DNA of 64,000 bases from Pseudomonas sp. GM41(2012). GTDB taxonomy: Bacteria > Pseudomonadota > Gammaproteobacteria > Pseudomonadales > Pseudomonadaceae. Position 1 is the first letter of the stretch; each line of letters starts with the position of its first letter. The notes beneath the pieces were generated by a model. It made no database searches. It saw only the letters and a list, made by a program, of their open reading frames with translations, and was not told the origin of the DNA. Location of the stretch: the NCBI RefSeq assembly GCF_000282315.2, contig NZ_AKJN02000006.1, positions 1,240,001-1,304,000 on the forward strand, given 5' to 3'. The translations under genes were made by a program, and so were the position numbers. Of this stretch, positions 1 to 9,150 are shown piece by piece.

Positions 1-185
1 TGATCGCCTTTGGCCGTCCTTTTATTGGCAACCCTGATCTGGTGGAGCGGCTCAAAACCGGTGCGCCACTGTCCGCCTTTGACCCTTCCACGCTCTACGG
101 CGGCGGAGCGGCGGGATACATCGACTACCCGACGCTTGGCGAATCCAGCGCTGTCGCGAACCAGGCACAGGCTGATCGGGCCTGA
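1..185 (+). CDS. Alkene reductase / old yellow enzyme (OYE) family, 3' end only
   Basis: Open from the window edge. The last 60 codons, read from base 3, end in TGA at 183-185. The residues AFGRPFIGNPDLVERL and LYGGGAAGYIDYP match the C-terminal end of NemA-like FMN-dependent ene reductases, where GRPFIxNPDL is part of the FMN phosphate-binding region. Such enzymes reduce activated C=C bonds or nitro groups with NADPH. The SDR gene starts 51 nt downstream on the same strand, so it probably heads an operon of small redox enzymes. The N-terminal and substrate-binding parts are outside the window, so the substrate class cannot be judged. Confidence 0.85.
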   Translation, partial: IAFGRPFIGNPDLVERLKTGAPLSAFDPSTLYGGGAAGYIDYPTLGESSAVANQAQADRA

Positions 186-236
186 TTTTGATCGTGCATC
201 CATCCCATTCATGTTCCCGAAAAAAGAGCTGACATC

Positions 237-1025
237 ATGACTACTCGTCCTACCGTTCTCATCACTGGCGCTTCCACCGGCATCGGCGCGGTTTATGCCC
301 AACGTTTCGCCCAACGCGGGCATGATCTGGTGTTGGTCGCCCGCGACCACTCGCGCCTGGAAACGCTCGCCGCAAGGTTGCGTGACGAACACAGCGTCGC
401 CATTGAGGTGGTTCCGGCCGACCTGACTCAACTCAGCGATCTGCACACTGTCGAAGCGCGCCTTCGGGATGACGAGCGTATCGGCATCCTCGTCAACAAT
501 GCCGGTGCCGCGCAGTCCGGCACCTTCATCGAGCAAAGCACCGACAGCGTTGCGCAACTGGTGGCCCTCAACACCACTGCACTGGTGCGACTCGCCAGCG
601 CCATCGCGCCACGCCTGGCCAAAGCAGGTGAAGGCGCGATCATCAACATTGGTTCGGTGGTGGGTCTGGCGCCTGAGTTTGGCATGTCAGTCTATGGGGC
701 GACCAAGGCGTTTGTGCTGTTCCTTTCCCAAGGCCTGAGCCTGGAACTTTCGCCTCTGGGTGTTTATGTGCAAGCCGTATTGCCCGCCGCCACCCGCACG
801 GAGATTTGGGACCGCGCCGGTATCGACATCAACACCTTGAGCGAAATCATGGAAGTGGATGACCTGGTCGATGCCGCACTGGTTGGCTTCGATCGCCGCG
901 AACCGGTGACCATTCCTCCGTTGCAAGAAGGCGAGCGCTGGGATGCCCTGCAAACCGCACGTCAGGGTCTTTTGTCGCAGATCAGACAGTCCGCCGTGGC
1001 GCCACGCTATTTGACTCAGGTCTGA
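237..1025 (+). CDS. SDR family NAD(P)-dependent oxidoreductase
   Basis: A classical short-chain dehydrogenase of 262 residues, usual length for the family. The cofactor motif TGASTGIG is at residues 10-17, NNAG at 87-90, the catalytic Ser at 140 and the YxxxK pair at Tyr153/Lys157. The enzyme is predicted to be soluble and to oxidise an alcohol or reduce a carbonyl with NAD(P)H; the substrate cannot be read from the sequence. It lies between an OYE-type reductase and an alpha/beta hydrolase on the same strand. The start follows a GAGCTGACATC stretch with only a weak ribosome site. Confidence 0.9.
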   Translation: MTTRPTVLITGASTGIGAVYAQRFAQRGHDLVLVARDHSRLETLAARLRDEHSVAIEVVPADLTQLSDLHTVEARLRDDERIGILVNNAGAAQSGTFIEQSTDSVAQLVALNTTALVRLASAIAPRLAKAGEGAIINIGSVVGLAPEFGMSVYGATKAFVLFLSQGLSLELSPLGVYVQAVLPAATRTEIWDRAGIDINTLSEIMEVDDLVDAALVGFDRREPVTIPPLQEGERWDALQTARQGLLSQIRQSAVAPRYLTQV

Positions 1026-1072
1026 ACCCTGTCGAGCAGGTCGGCCTCGCCCCGCAATCGGACGGAATAAAC

Positions 1073-1942
1073 ATGACTCTTTTGGCTAGAAGCAATCATC
1101 CAGGTTCGCAGTCGTCATTTATCAACGCGGCGAACCAGTCGGTTCTGGTTGACGGGATACCTTTTGCCTATCGTGATCTGGGACCCAGAACGCAGGTCCC
1201 TCTGGTCATGTTCAACCATTGGGGGGCAGTGCTGGATAACTTTGACCCCAGGATCATTGACGGTCTGGCAAAAAAACGGCGTGTCATCACCACCGATTAC
1301 CGCGGTATCGGTGGCTCGGGTGGTACCGCGCCATTGACCGTCGGTGAGATGGCTGACGATGGCATCGGCTTTATTCGTGCGTTGGGTTTGGACAAGGTTG
1401 ACCTGCTCGGCTTTTCACTCGGCGGCTTCGTCGCTCAAGACATCGCCCTGAAAGCTCCCGAACGTGTGCGCAGGCTGATCCTCACCGGAACCGGACCGGC
1501 CGGCGGCGCAGGCATCGACAACGTCGGCTCAGTGACCTGGCCGTTAATGATCAAGGGTCTGCTGACGCTACGAGATCCCAAGTTCTACCTGTTCTTTACC
1601 ACCACGGCCAACGGGCAACGCGCCGCGTCCGAGTATTTGCAACGATTGAAAGAGCGCCGGCAAGACCGCGACAAAGGCCCGACACCCCGCGCGTTTTTAC
1701 GGCAATTGAAAGCCATTACTGCGTGGGGCAAGCAGGCGCCGCAAGAACTCGGGCGCCTGCGGATGCCGACGCTGATAGCCAACGGGGACAACGACATCAT
1801 GGTGCCCACTGTCAACTCGCTTGAGCTGGCAAAGCGAATCCCCAACGCGCAACTGATCATTTACCAGGACGCCGGGCACGGCAGCATTTTCCAGCACCAC
1901 ACCGATTTCGTGGCTAAGGCTTCGGCATTTCTCGACGCCTGA
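1073..1942 (+). CDS. Alpha/beta fold hydrolase
   Basis: 289 residues with the nucleophile elbow GFSLGG (Ser115), acidic candidates Asp239/Asp241 in GDNDIMVP and His269 in DAGHGS, which together form a complete catalytic triad. The oxyanion-hole region is around FNHWGA (48-52). The family covers esterases, haloperoxidase-like and lactonase-like enzymes; the substrate is not evident. It lies 47 nt after the SDR gene and 77 nt before an MDR reductase on the same strand, suggesting joint expression in one detoxification or catabolic operon. No signal peptide is seen, so the enzyme is probably cytoplasmic. Confidence 0.88.
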   Translation: MTLLARSNHPGSQSSFINAANQSVLVDGIPFAYRDLGPRTQVPLVMFNHWGAVLDNFDPRIIDGLAKKRRVITTDYRGIGGSGGTAPLTVGEMADDGIGFIRALGLDKVDLLGFSLGGFVAQDIALKAPERVRRLILTGTGPAGGAGIDNVGSVTWPLMIKGLLTLRDPKFYLFFTTTANGQRAASEYLQRLKERRQDRDKGPTPRAFLRQLKAITAWGKQAPQELGRLRMPTLIANGDNDIMVPTVNSLELAKRIPNAQLIIYQDAGHGSIFQHHTDFVAKASAFLDA

Positions 1943-2019
1943 CAGCCTGAACGTCGCATCGCATCAACGTTGCCGGGGCCGCGCCCCATTCTCATTCCAC
2001 CGACAAGAGCAGCTGCAGC

Positions 2020-3018
2020 ATGAAGGCATTTTTTATTGACCGCTACGGCAAGCAGAACGGAATGATTGGCGAAGTGCCCGATCCTGCGGTCGGTGTGCAT
2101 GACGTGCTGATCCAGGTGCATGCAACGAGCGTGAACCCGTTGGACTCAAAGATCAGAACCGGGGAATTCAAACTGATCCTGCCCTATACATTTCCCTTGG
2201 TATTGGGCAATGACCTGGCGGGTGTGGTCGTTCGCACAGGTTCGGCGGTGAAGCGATTCAAGCCAGGAGATGAAGTCTATGCACGCCCTCCCGAGGACCG
2301 GATCGGGACGTTTGCCGAACTGATCGCCGTGAACGAAAACGCGCTCGCGATGAAACCCTCGAACCTTGACATGGCCGAAGCGGCGTCCGTCCCCTTGGCT
2401 CTCTTGACGGCCTGGCAGGCGCTGGTTGAGACCGCCCAGTTGAAAAAAGGCCAGAAGGTGTTGATTCATGCCGGATCCGGCGGTGTCGGCACGTTTGCCA
2501 TTCAGCTCGCCAAACACCTCGGCGCCTTCGTTGCGACGACCACCAGTACGGCGAATGTCGAATGGGTGAAGGCGCTCGGGGCAGATGTGGTCATCGACTA
2601 CAAGCAGCAAGATTTTGCAACCGAATTACACGATTTCGACGTGGTGTTGAACAGCCTGGGCACCGATGTACTGATGGATTCAGTCGAGGTCCTCAAGCCC
2701 GGCGGACAGCTCATTTCCCTCTCTGGACCACCGACAGCAGAATTTGCCCAAGAGCAAGGCTTGTCCTGGATGCTACGGCAAGTCATGCGCCTGCTGAGCA
2801 GCGGTATTCGTAGAAAAGCCCGCAAGCATGGGGTGAGCTATGAATTTTTGTTTATGCGTGCCAACGGGGTACAACTGCAAAAAATCACCTCGCTTATCGA
2901 AGCTGGCATCATCAAACCGGTCATCGATCGTTCCTTCCCTTTTGAATCGACTGCAGAGGCGTTGCGGTACGTCGAGCAGGGCAGATCAAAAGGCAAAGTC
3001 ACCATAACAATCAAATAA
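2020..3018 (+). CDS. NADP-dependent MDR oxidoreductase (quinone-reductase-like)
   Basis: 332 residues of the medium-chain dehydrogenase/reductase superfamily, zinc-free quinone oxidoreductase branch. The N-terminal GroES-like barrel (about 1-120) carries SVNPLDSKIRTG, and the Rossmann nucleotide motif AGSGGVG is at 151-157. The structural-zinc cysteines of alcohol dehydrogenases are absent. It probably reduces quinones or alpha,beta-unsaturated carbonyls with NADPH. It is the last gene of the OYE-SDR-hydrolase-MDR series on the + strand, and its stop is followed by 334 nt without a convincing gene. Confidence 0.88.
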   Translation: MKAFFIDRYGKQNGMIGEVPDPAVGVHDVLIQVHATSVNPLDSKIRTGEFKLILPYTFPLVLGNDLAGVVVRTGSAVKRFKPGDEVYARPPEDRIGTFAELIAVNENALAMKPSNLDMAEAASVPLALLTAWQALVETAQLKKGQKVLIHAGSGGVGTFAIQLAKHLGAFVATTTSTANVEWVKALGADVVIDYKQQDFATELHDFDVVLNSLGTDVLMDSVEVLKPGGQLISLSGPPTAEFAQEQGLSWMLRQVMRLLSSGIRRKARKHGVSYEFLFMRANGVQLQKITSLIEAGIIKPVIDRSFPFESTAEALRYVEQGRSKGKVTITIK

Positions 3019-3292
3019 GCGCACTACAAAAAATGTCCGTAGATAACGTGCATGCCGCCAAGTATCACATTCCAGCGCCTGAACCAGAGGAGCAGCCACC
3101 GCACAACAGACACACGCAGGAGCAGTTGCAACCGGAAGTCGCACCTCTAGAAAAGCCGATGATCATTTGGCGTAGCTTGATGCTTGAGCAGTAACGAGAA
3201 ATGGTTGAAGCCACTCCTCAATCGAAACAATGCTTACATCGTCACAAGCTCGTAGCGAATGGCAAGTTTGCAAAAAGCGAATGTAGGCAGGA

Positions 3293-3346
3293 TTGACATA
3301 TTTGCCTAAGTCAACCATATAATTGACAAAAGCAACTATATGGGGA
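3293..3346 (+). promoter_or_regulatory. Candidate sigma70 promoter and RBS of the marR-GNAT gene
   Basis: TTGACA at 3293-3298 and TATAAT at 3318-3323 are both perfect hexamers, but the spacer is 19 nt, longer than the ideal 17. An alternative -10, CATATA at 3316, would give 17 nt. GGGGA at 3342-3346 can serve as ribosome site 6 nt before the ATG at 3353. The TTG at 3323, which would lengthen the protein by ten residues, lies inside the -10 box and is therefore an unlikely start. The rest of 3019-3292 shows no convincing gene. Confidence 0.55.
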
Positions 3347-3352
3347 TTTTCC

Positions 3353-4270
3353 ATGTCCGCAACCATTACTGAGCGCGCCGAAACGGTACGCCGCTTTAAC
3401 CGGTTCTACACCCACCAGATCGGCGCGTTGCAAGAGCACCTGCTTAAGGCCGAATTTTCGTTGACCGAGGCTCGCATCCTTTATGAATTAGGCGCCAGTG
3501 CTGGCCTGAAGAGTTCAGACCTCTGTCAGATGCTTGGCCTGGACGCCGGCTACGTTAGCCGGGTCATCGGTGGATTCGAGAAAAAAGGCTTGATTGGCAG
3601 GACTCGCTCGGCAAGCGATGCCCGAGCATCTCAAATCCAGCTCACCGATCCTGGTCGCACCGTGCTGGCCTCGCTGGAGCAAGCCGCTCGCGAGGAAGTC
3701 GTGTTGATGCTGCAAGGCTTGCCTGAGCCACAGCAAGAGCAATTGACCCAAGCCATGAAACGGATACAGGCGCTATTAGGCGACACAGATCCCTCCTACC
3801 TCCTGCGCGATCCTGAAGCGGGTGATATGGGGATTGTCGTTCAGCAGCAAGCTCAACTATATGCCCGCGAATACGGATGGAATTCGGAATTCGAAGCGCT
3901 GGTGGCAGAAATAGTCGCCAAATACCTTCGTGAATTCGATCAGTCCTGCGAGCGATGCTGGATCGCGGAAAAAGATGGCAAGGTTATCGGTTCGGTCTTT
4001 GTCGTCAGGCATGACGAGACGACCGCCAAACTGCGAATGCTCTACGTGGATGCAAGTGCCCGAGGCATGGGAATCGGCAATCGGTTGCTTGAAGAAAGTC
4101 TGCGATTTGCACGGGGCGCCGGTTACACGAGCATGATGCTCTGGACAACCAGCGTGCTTTGCGATGCCCGAAAGCTCTATCAAAAGGCAGGTTTTCAATT
4201 GGTCGAAGAGGAACAGGTACGCAGTTTCGGAAAAGACCTCGTCAGCCAGACCTGGGCTCGGGATCTGTAG
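3353..4270 (+). CDS. Bifunctional MarR-type HTH regulator / GNAT acetyltransferase
   Basis: 305 residues from the ATG at 3353. The N-terminal winged-helix domain (about 1-145) has a MarR-like recognition helix (DLCQMLGLDAGYVSRVIGGFE) and the wing signature SASDAR (87-91). The C-terminal GNAT domain (about 155-305) has the acetyl-CoA loop RGMGIGNRL at 238-245. MarR-GNAT fusions are a known family of transcription factors that may also acetylate a small molecule or protein. It is transcribed alone from a good promoter. Target genes are not visible, although the redox operon upstream is a candidate. Confidence 0.9.
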   Translation: MSATITERAETVRRFNRFYTHQIGALQEHLLKAEFSLTEARILYELGASAGLKSSDLCQMLGLDAGYVSRVIGGFEKKGLIGRTRSASDARASQIQLTDPGRTVLASLEQAAREEVVLMLQGLPEPQQEQLTQAMKRIQALLGDTDPSYLLRDPEAGDMGIVVQQQAQLYAREYGWNSEFEALVAEIVAKYLREFDQSCERCWIAEKDGKVIGSVFVVRHDETTAKLRMLYVDASARGMGIGNRLLEESLRFARGAGYTSMMLWTTSVLCDARKLYQKAGFQLVEEEQVRSFGKDLVSQTWARDL

Positions 4271-4501
4271 TGGCGTTGACGGCACCAAGTGCGGGGTTGC
4301 CCACCATCCGCATGGGTCAGTATCTGACCTATCGACGTTGCCATGAAGCTATCGGCCAGGAGCTGCCGGTGGTCGTTGCATTACGCTTGTCACCGGCGTT
4401 TGACTAAGCTGAACAAATCGGTACGAACAGAAACCCAAGTGATAGCCGCCATCAGCGGATCCGGGTGGGTATCAAGACGGTAAATCATAAAGGAGACGAC
4501 T

Positions 4502-4792
4502 ATGTATGCGGTCATAAGAACCTACTCAGGCCCTGGTGCAAAGCAGCTTTTCGATGTTTTAGAAAAGCAAAAGGCCGACGTCGAAGCTGCCCTCCGGAAA
4601 GTGGCTGGCCTCGCAAGCTACACACTGCTACCTCTCGGTGATGGTGGTATGTCGGTGACGGTTTGCACGGACAAGGCCGGCACCGATGAGAGCATGAAAG
4701 TCGCTCGCGACTGGATTCAGAAAAACGCCTCGCACATCCACGCGAACCCGCCGGTCGTTACGGAAGGTCCGGTCATTGTGCAGATCAATTAG
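4502..4792 (+). CDS. Small protein, possible dimeric alpha/beta-barrel (ABM-like)
   Basis: 96 residues, starting at the ATG 8 nt after a strong AAGGAGA ribosome site. The strand-helix-strand pattern (MYAVIRTYSG, then helix LFDVLEKQKADVEAAL, then TLLPLGDGGMSVTVC) resembles the small dimeric ferredoxin-like barrel of antibiotic-biosynthesis-monooxygenase or Dabb proteins, but no catalytic residue can be assigned. It stands alone between the MarR-GNAT gene and the diguanylate cyclase. The preceding 231 nt hold no other convincing gene. The coding call is good; the fold call is an inference. Confidence 0.75.
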   Translation: MYAVIRTYSGPGAKQLFDVLEKQKADVEAALRKVAGLASYTLLPLGDGGMSVTVCTDKAGTDESMKVARDWIQKNASHIHANPPVVTEGPVIVQIN

Positions 4793-4837
4793 CGCGCCCT
4801 AGCGATCCTCACGACAACATTCGTCATGCGTTAATTG

Positions 4838-4851
4838 TGTTCACGTGAACA
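4838..4851. promoter_or_regulatory. Perfect 14-bp palindrome, candidate operator upstream of the diguanylate cyclase
   Basis: TGTTCACGTGAACA is identical to its reverse complement. It lies in the 228-nt gap between the ABM-like gene and the diguanylate cyclase, 169 nt before the latter's ATG. The size and symmetry suit a dimeric repressor site, but no regulator can be named from the sequence. Confidence 0.4.
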
Positions 4852-5020
4852 TTTTTACCTGCTTGCGCAGCAGAAACTGGTAACGAGTCTAATATTGAAT
4901 TGCCATAGATCGGTCCATCCCCTATCTGCGTAAAGAGGCGAAGGACCGTTGGCAGGCAGGTGTCTCTGGAGCCAACACCGGACCGGTGCCGGCTAGATAG
5001 ATTTCAAATTGGAGGGAACC

Positions 5021-6445
5021 ATGAGCAATCTCATCGCCAGCGGCGAGCCACCTGAAGCCGTTCGCCTCATGGTCAAGGTTTATGCTTACTTGCTGCTCGC
5101 AGGATTTGCGTTTGTTCCGGCCTATCTGATTGGCTACTTGTACGTCTTTCAAGACCCTACCCTTATTTTCGAGAACCACCTGTTCCATATCATTGCGATC
5201 ACGGCAGCCACCTTGGCGGGCTTGTTTGTGACTTACGTCACGTGGCGCTGCTATCAGTCATCGGGAGATCCGCTGCTGCGATGGATGACGCTTGGTTTTC
5301 TCGGTTTTGTACTGATCTACGCGCTGCATGGTGCGTTCACCGGGCTTGCACACCACAATATCTGGCTCTTCCTGCTGTATGGACCGGCCTCTCGATTGGT
5401 CATGTCGATGCTGCTGTTAGTCGGAATGCTGTCTTACCACCGCCCACCTGATGACGCGGACCAACGAATGAAGGCCCGTCCGTGGTTGACCTGGATAGGA
5501 CTGTTCCTGCTGGTTGATGTGGCTGTGGCGTACGTCGCGAATTCACCGATCGCCGGCAATCTCGCAGTGCGCCTCTCGATGGAAGGTGGTGCCCTCATTC
5601 TTTCCACATTGACCGTGGTAATACTCCTGCTGCGCCGTATCCGTTCGCCGCTGATGATGATTTTTGTCGTCTCGGTCACCGCGTTCGCGCTGTCGTCGCT
5701 TGCCTTCATCCTTGCACGTCCATGGAACCACATGTGGTGGCTCGCTCATGCGATCTTCGCCGGTGGGTTCTTCATGTTGAGCTATGGGGTCGTGCAAGCG
5801 TTCCTCACCACACGGTCGTTCTCGAAGATTTACAGCCAAGAGGAGCTGATGGTGCGTCTGGCCGAAGCGATGGCCTATACCGAGAGCGCCCTGCAGGAAC
5901 TGCAGCGCACCAATCAAGAACTCGGGCACCTTGCGGCCACCGATCCTCTGACGGGTGCTGATAATCGGCGTCGGTTCATGGAGCGGGTTGAAGTCGAAAT
6001 GGGCCGGACCAAGCGCGGCGGTGAGCCGTTCTCCGTGTTGGCACTCGACCTGGATAATTTCAAGTCCATCAACGATCGCTTCGGGCATCAGGTTGGCGAC
6101 GACATCCTGAAAGATTTCGTGGAGAAATGCCTCGATTCGATCCGCCCGTATGACGGCGTAGCCCGAGTGGGCGGGGAAGAATTCATGATTCTGCTACCGC
6201 AGACTTCACTTGAGGGCGCGCACGTCATCGCTGAGCGTCTGCGAAGCACCGTCGCAAATAATTCTTTTCATGGCCTGCAGCGGTTAACCGTGGTCACCGT
6301 GAGCATCGGCGTAGCGCAATCCGGCCGCGACGGCGACACCATCGAAACCATTCTGCGTGCAGCCGATCAACGCCTGTATCACGCTAAACACGAAGGCCGT
6401 AACCGTGTGGTCACGACCATCGAAGCCAGCCTCCAATCGCTGTGA
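5021..6445 (+). CDS. Membrane-anchored diguanylate cyclase (GGDEF domain)
   Basis: 474 residues from the ATG at 5021, which follows the ribosome site GGAGGGA; an in-frame TTG at 5009 is inside that site. About seven hydrophobic segments fill residues 20-260 as a sensor, followed by a coiled linker (about 275-305) and a C-terminal GGDEF domain with the active signature GGEEF at 384-388. The product-inhibition I-site RPYD (375-378) sits five residues before it, as in allosterically regulated cyclases. It should make cyclic di-GMP from two GTP at the inner membrane, promoting attachment and biofilm. The ligand of the membrane part is unknown. Confidence 0.93.
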   Translation: MSNLIASGEPPEAVRLMVKVYAYLLLAGFAFVPAYLIGYLYVFQDPTLIFENHLFHIIAITAATLAGLFVTYVTWRCYQSSGDPLLRWMTLGFLGFVLIYALHGAFTGLAHHNIWLFLLYGPASRLVMSMLLLVGMLSYHRPPDDADQRMKARPWLTWIGLFLLVDVAVAYVANSPIAGNLAVRLSMEGGALILSTLTVVILLLRRIRSPLMMIFVVSVTAFALSSLAFILARPWNHMWWLAHAIFAGGFFMLSYGVVQAFLTTRSFSKIYSQEELMVRLAEAMAYTESALQELQRTNQELGHLAATDPLTGADNRRRFMERVEVEMGRTKRGGEPFSVLALDLDNFKSINDRFGHQVGDDILKDFVEKCLDSIRPYDGVARVGGEEFMILLPQTSLEGAHVIAERLRSTVANNSFHGLQRLTVVTVSIGVAQSGRDGDTIETILRAADQRLYHAKHEGRNRVVTTIEASLQSL

Positions 6446-6614
6446 AAGCGTCGGCACCGATATTCAGCTTTGCACCACAGCATTGGGCGTTAGGTTGGTG
6501 ATGTACCATTAAGCCACGGCATCGAAGCTGAGGTTTGCGGCTAGCAAAGTCGGCTTTCATCTCCCTGGCGTTGATCCACCCATTTCAAGCCTGCCTGATC
6601 ACAGGGAGGGAGCA

Positions 6615-8114
6615 ATGCGTATTCCCTTGTTTTACGCGATGTCGGTTGCACTGTTCTTGAGTGGATCTGCGTGCCTTGCGCAAACCACGGGCGCGACCGC
6701 CCCTGTCCCGACGAATACAGCCCCGACAACCCCTGCCGGGACAGCGCCCGTCACGGCACCGGCCAAGGATGCCGTGTTTACGCAGGAGCAGTTGGCCCAA
6801 ATGCTGGCGCCCATCGCCCTTTACCCGGACCCGTTGCTGGCGCAGGTATTGATGGCGAGCACCTACCCCGGCGAAATCGCCGAGGCGGTGACCTGGTCCA
6901 AGGCTCACCCGAACGCCAAGGGCGACGAGGCGGTCAAGCAAGTGGCCAGCCAGCCGTGGGATCCGAGCGTACAGGCACTGGTCGCCTTCCCGCAGGTCCT
7001 GGCCACGCTGGGACAGGACCCGGTCTGGGTACAACGCCTGGGTGATGCCTTCCTCGCGCAACCGGACGATCTCATGGATGGCGTGCAACGCTTGCGTCAT
7101 CAGGCGCAAGCCGCAGGCAATCTTCAGAGCAACCAGTACCAGAACGTGACGGTGCAGAATGTTGCGACACCGGCACCCGCGCCCACAGCTCAGGCACCCG
7201 CCCCCGCGCCTGCCAGCAGCACGTCGACCATCATCATTCAGCCCGCCGATCCGCAGGTGGTGTACGTACCCGCTTATAACCCGACAACCACCTACGGCAC
7301 TTGGGCCTACCCTGCGTCGCCGCCCCCGTACTACCCGCCGCCGCCCGCCTATTACCCCGGTTCGGCACTGATGGCCGGATTGGCGTTCGGGACCGGTGTG
7401 GCGATCATCGGCTCGCTGTGGGGAGACTGTGACTGGGGCAATAACGACATCGACATCGACGTCGATCGCTACAACAACATCAATCGCAACAACCAGATCA
7501 CCAATAATCAAAACAAGTGGCAGCACAACGCCGTTCACCGTGATGGCGTTCCCTATCGAGACTCTCGGAGCCGTGGACAATACGGCCGGCAACTCAACGG
7601 TGCCAACCAGCGTGAGGCGTATCGAGGGGACGATGCCCAGCGCGCCCAGGCCCGTGAAAATGCCCGTAGTTCAATGGACAAACACGGTATCGAACGACCT
7701 GCCACCAGCAACCGCCAGGCCCGTGATCAAGCGCGCAAGGCGCAGTCCGATGCCTCGGTCGGCAATCGGATGCAAGCCGGTGCGGACAGACCGAGGACGG
7801 CTGACCGGAGCCAGGGCACGGCCAAAAACATCCGTGAGAATCAGCAGCCCAGGAGAGAGAACGCTCAGGTGAATCAGCGCACAAAAGACTCTTCGCAGGC
7901 GCGCCAGACTGCGCAGAGGCAACCGGCCGCCAGTCGCGGCAGCGCCCGCGACAATGCCTTCGCCGGCGCGCGTTCCCCTTCCCAGTCCAACGCACAAGCA
8001 CTTCGTGGCCGGACCAGCCAGGCATCCGCCCAGCGCCCCAGTGCCGCGCGATCGACCGGCCACCAGATCAGTCGGCCGTCCGCGCCGGCGCGTTCAAGGG
8101 GGGGACGTCGGTGA
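6615..8114 (+). CDS. DUF3300 domain-containing secreted protein with long disordered basic tail
   Basis: 499 residues with a signal peptide (about 1-23, ending CLAQ). After a Pro/Thr/Ala-rich linker comes the DUF3300 region (about 55-250), containing LAPIALYPDPLLAQVLMAS and QVVYVPAYNP. A short hydrophobic Gly/Ala stretch follows, then an Asn/Asp-rich patch, and the last 200 residues are rich in Arg, Gln, Ser and Asn. The biochemical role of the family is not established; export to periplasm or surface is likely. It overlaps the next gene by 4 nt (GTGA), so the two are translationally coupled. GGGAGGGAGC before the ATG is a good ribosome site. Confidence 0.88.
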   Translation: MRIPLFYAMSVALFLSGSACLAQTTGATAPVPTNTAPTTPAGTAPVTAPAKDAVFTQEQLAQMLAPIALYPDPLLAQVLMASTYPGEIAEAVTWSKAHPNAKGDEAVKQVASQPWDPSVQALVAFPQVLATLGQDPVWVQRLGDAFLAQPDDLMDGVQRLRHQAQAAGNLQSNQYQNVTVQNVATPAPAPTAQAPAPAPASSTSTIIIQPADPQVVYVPAYNPTTTYGTWAYPASPPPYYPPPPAYYPGSALMAGLAFGTGVAIIGSLWGDCDWGNNDIDIDVDRYNNINRNNQITNNQNKWQHNAVHRDGVPYRDSRSRGQYGRQLNGANQREAYRGDDAQRAQARENARSSMDKHGIERPATSNRQARDQARKAQSDASVGNRMQAGADRPRTADRSQGTAKNIRENQQPRRENAQVNQRTKDSSQARQTAQRQPAASRGSARDNAFAGARSPSQSNAQALRGRTSQASAQRPSAARSTGHQISRPSAPARSRGGRR

Positions 8115-9028
8115 ACAACTCTCTGCGAGTGAAGGTGCTCATGGGCCTGCTGGCGATAACGGCCGGCTTGGCGTGGACGTGCATGGCGGCGGCACAGGAG
8201 GCATTTCCAACACCGGAAGAAGCTGCTGAGGCGCTCGTCAAGGCCTTGGGTACGGGAACCCCCGATCAGGTACGCCTGACAGAGCTGCTGGGCGATGACT
8301 GGCGCACTTACATTCCCCGCGAAGGCGTGCAAAGCAGTGATGTGGATGCGTTTTTGAAGCAGTACCACGAGCAGCACCAGATTGAAAAACCCAGCGAGCG
8401 CAAGGCGATCCTGTCAGTCGGCAGTGACCACTGGACACTGCCTATCCCCATGACAAAAGGTACGAACGGCTGGCGCTTCGACATGAAGGTCGCCGGCGTC
8501 GAAATCCGTGCCCGTCGCATTGGCCGCAACGAACTGGACGCCGTGCAAGCGGCGCTGACCTATCACGATGCTCAGATGGACTATGCCTCAGTGGATCGTG
8601 ACGGGGACGGCGCACTTGAATATGCGCAGAAAATCTTCAGCACCCCCGGCAAGCATGACGGCCTCTATTGGGCGGACGACGACAGCGGTCAGATCAGTCC
8701 GTTGGGGCCGTTGTTCGGCAAAGCCATCAACGACGAAGACTGGCATGGTTACCACTTCCGCATCCTTGATGCCCAAGGTCCGTCGGCACCAGGTGGCGCC
8801 TACAGCTACCGCATCGGCGACAAAATGAGCCGAGGCTTTGCCCTGATCGCTTGGCCGGCAAAATATGATGACACCGGGGTGATGAGTTTCATGATCAGTC
8901 ATGAGGGACAGGTGTTTGAGAAAGACCTTGGCCCCAATGGCGATAAACTGGCGAAGGCAATGAAACGCTTTGATCCGGATGACAGTTGGAAGGAGGTTTC
9001 TGAAGACCAGGAGCCATCCAGACTTTGA
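8111..9028 (+). CDS. DUF2950 domain-containing exported protein
   Basis: 305 residues from a GTG that overlaps the stop of the DUF3300 gene. An N-terminal signal peptide (about 1-28, ending AAAQE) is followed by the family's features: FPTPEEAAEALVKAL, the YASVDRDGDGALEYAQK region and the closing FMISHEGQVFEKDLG. DUF2950 proteins are periplasmic and of unknown function, and they commonly occur next to DUF3300 genes, as here, which implies a shared envelope role. Nothing in the sequence identifies an enzyme active site. Confidence 0.88.
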   Translation: MNNSLRVKVLMGLLAITAGLAWTCMAAAQEAFPTPEEAAEALVKALGTGTPDQVRLTELLGDDWRTYIPREGVQSSDVDAFLKQYHEQHQIEKPSERKAILSVGSDHWTLPIPMTKGTNGWRFDMKVAGVEIRARRIGRNELDAVQAALTYHDAQMDYASVDRDGDGALEYAQKIFSTPGKHDGLYWADDDSGQISPLGPLFGKAINDEDWHGYHFRILDAQGPSAPGGAYSYRIGDKMSRGFALIAWPAKYDDTGVMSFMISHEGQVFEKDLGPNGDKLAKAMKRFDPDDSWKEVSEDQEPSRL

Positions 9029-9150
9029 TATCAGGTCGTTCTGGAAAATCACTTTCCGATGTTCATGAGGGATATCTCAACACGCGCCCTCAAAAAATCC
9101 CGCCCCAGTCGCTGAGGCGCTCTTTGCGAGTCTTTTAATAGCGAATCCAT

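Noticed and set aside
3163..3366. A 67-residue frame on the - strand overlapping the marR-GNAT start
   Set aside because: It reads through the promoter and start of the regulator, has no ribosome site, and shows no recognised domain; the protein-like look is probably chance in AT-richer DNA.
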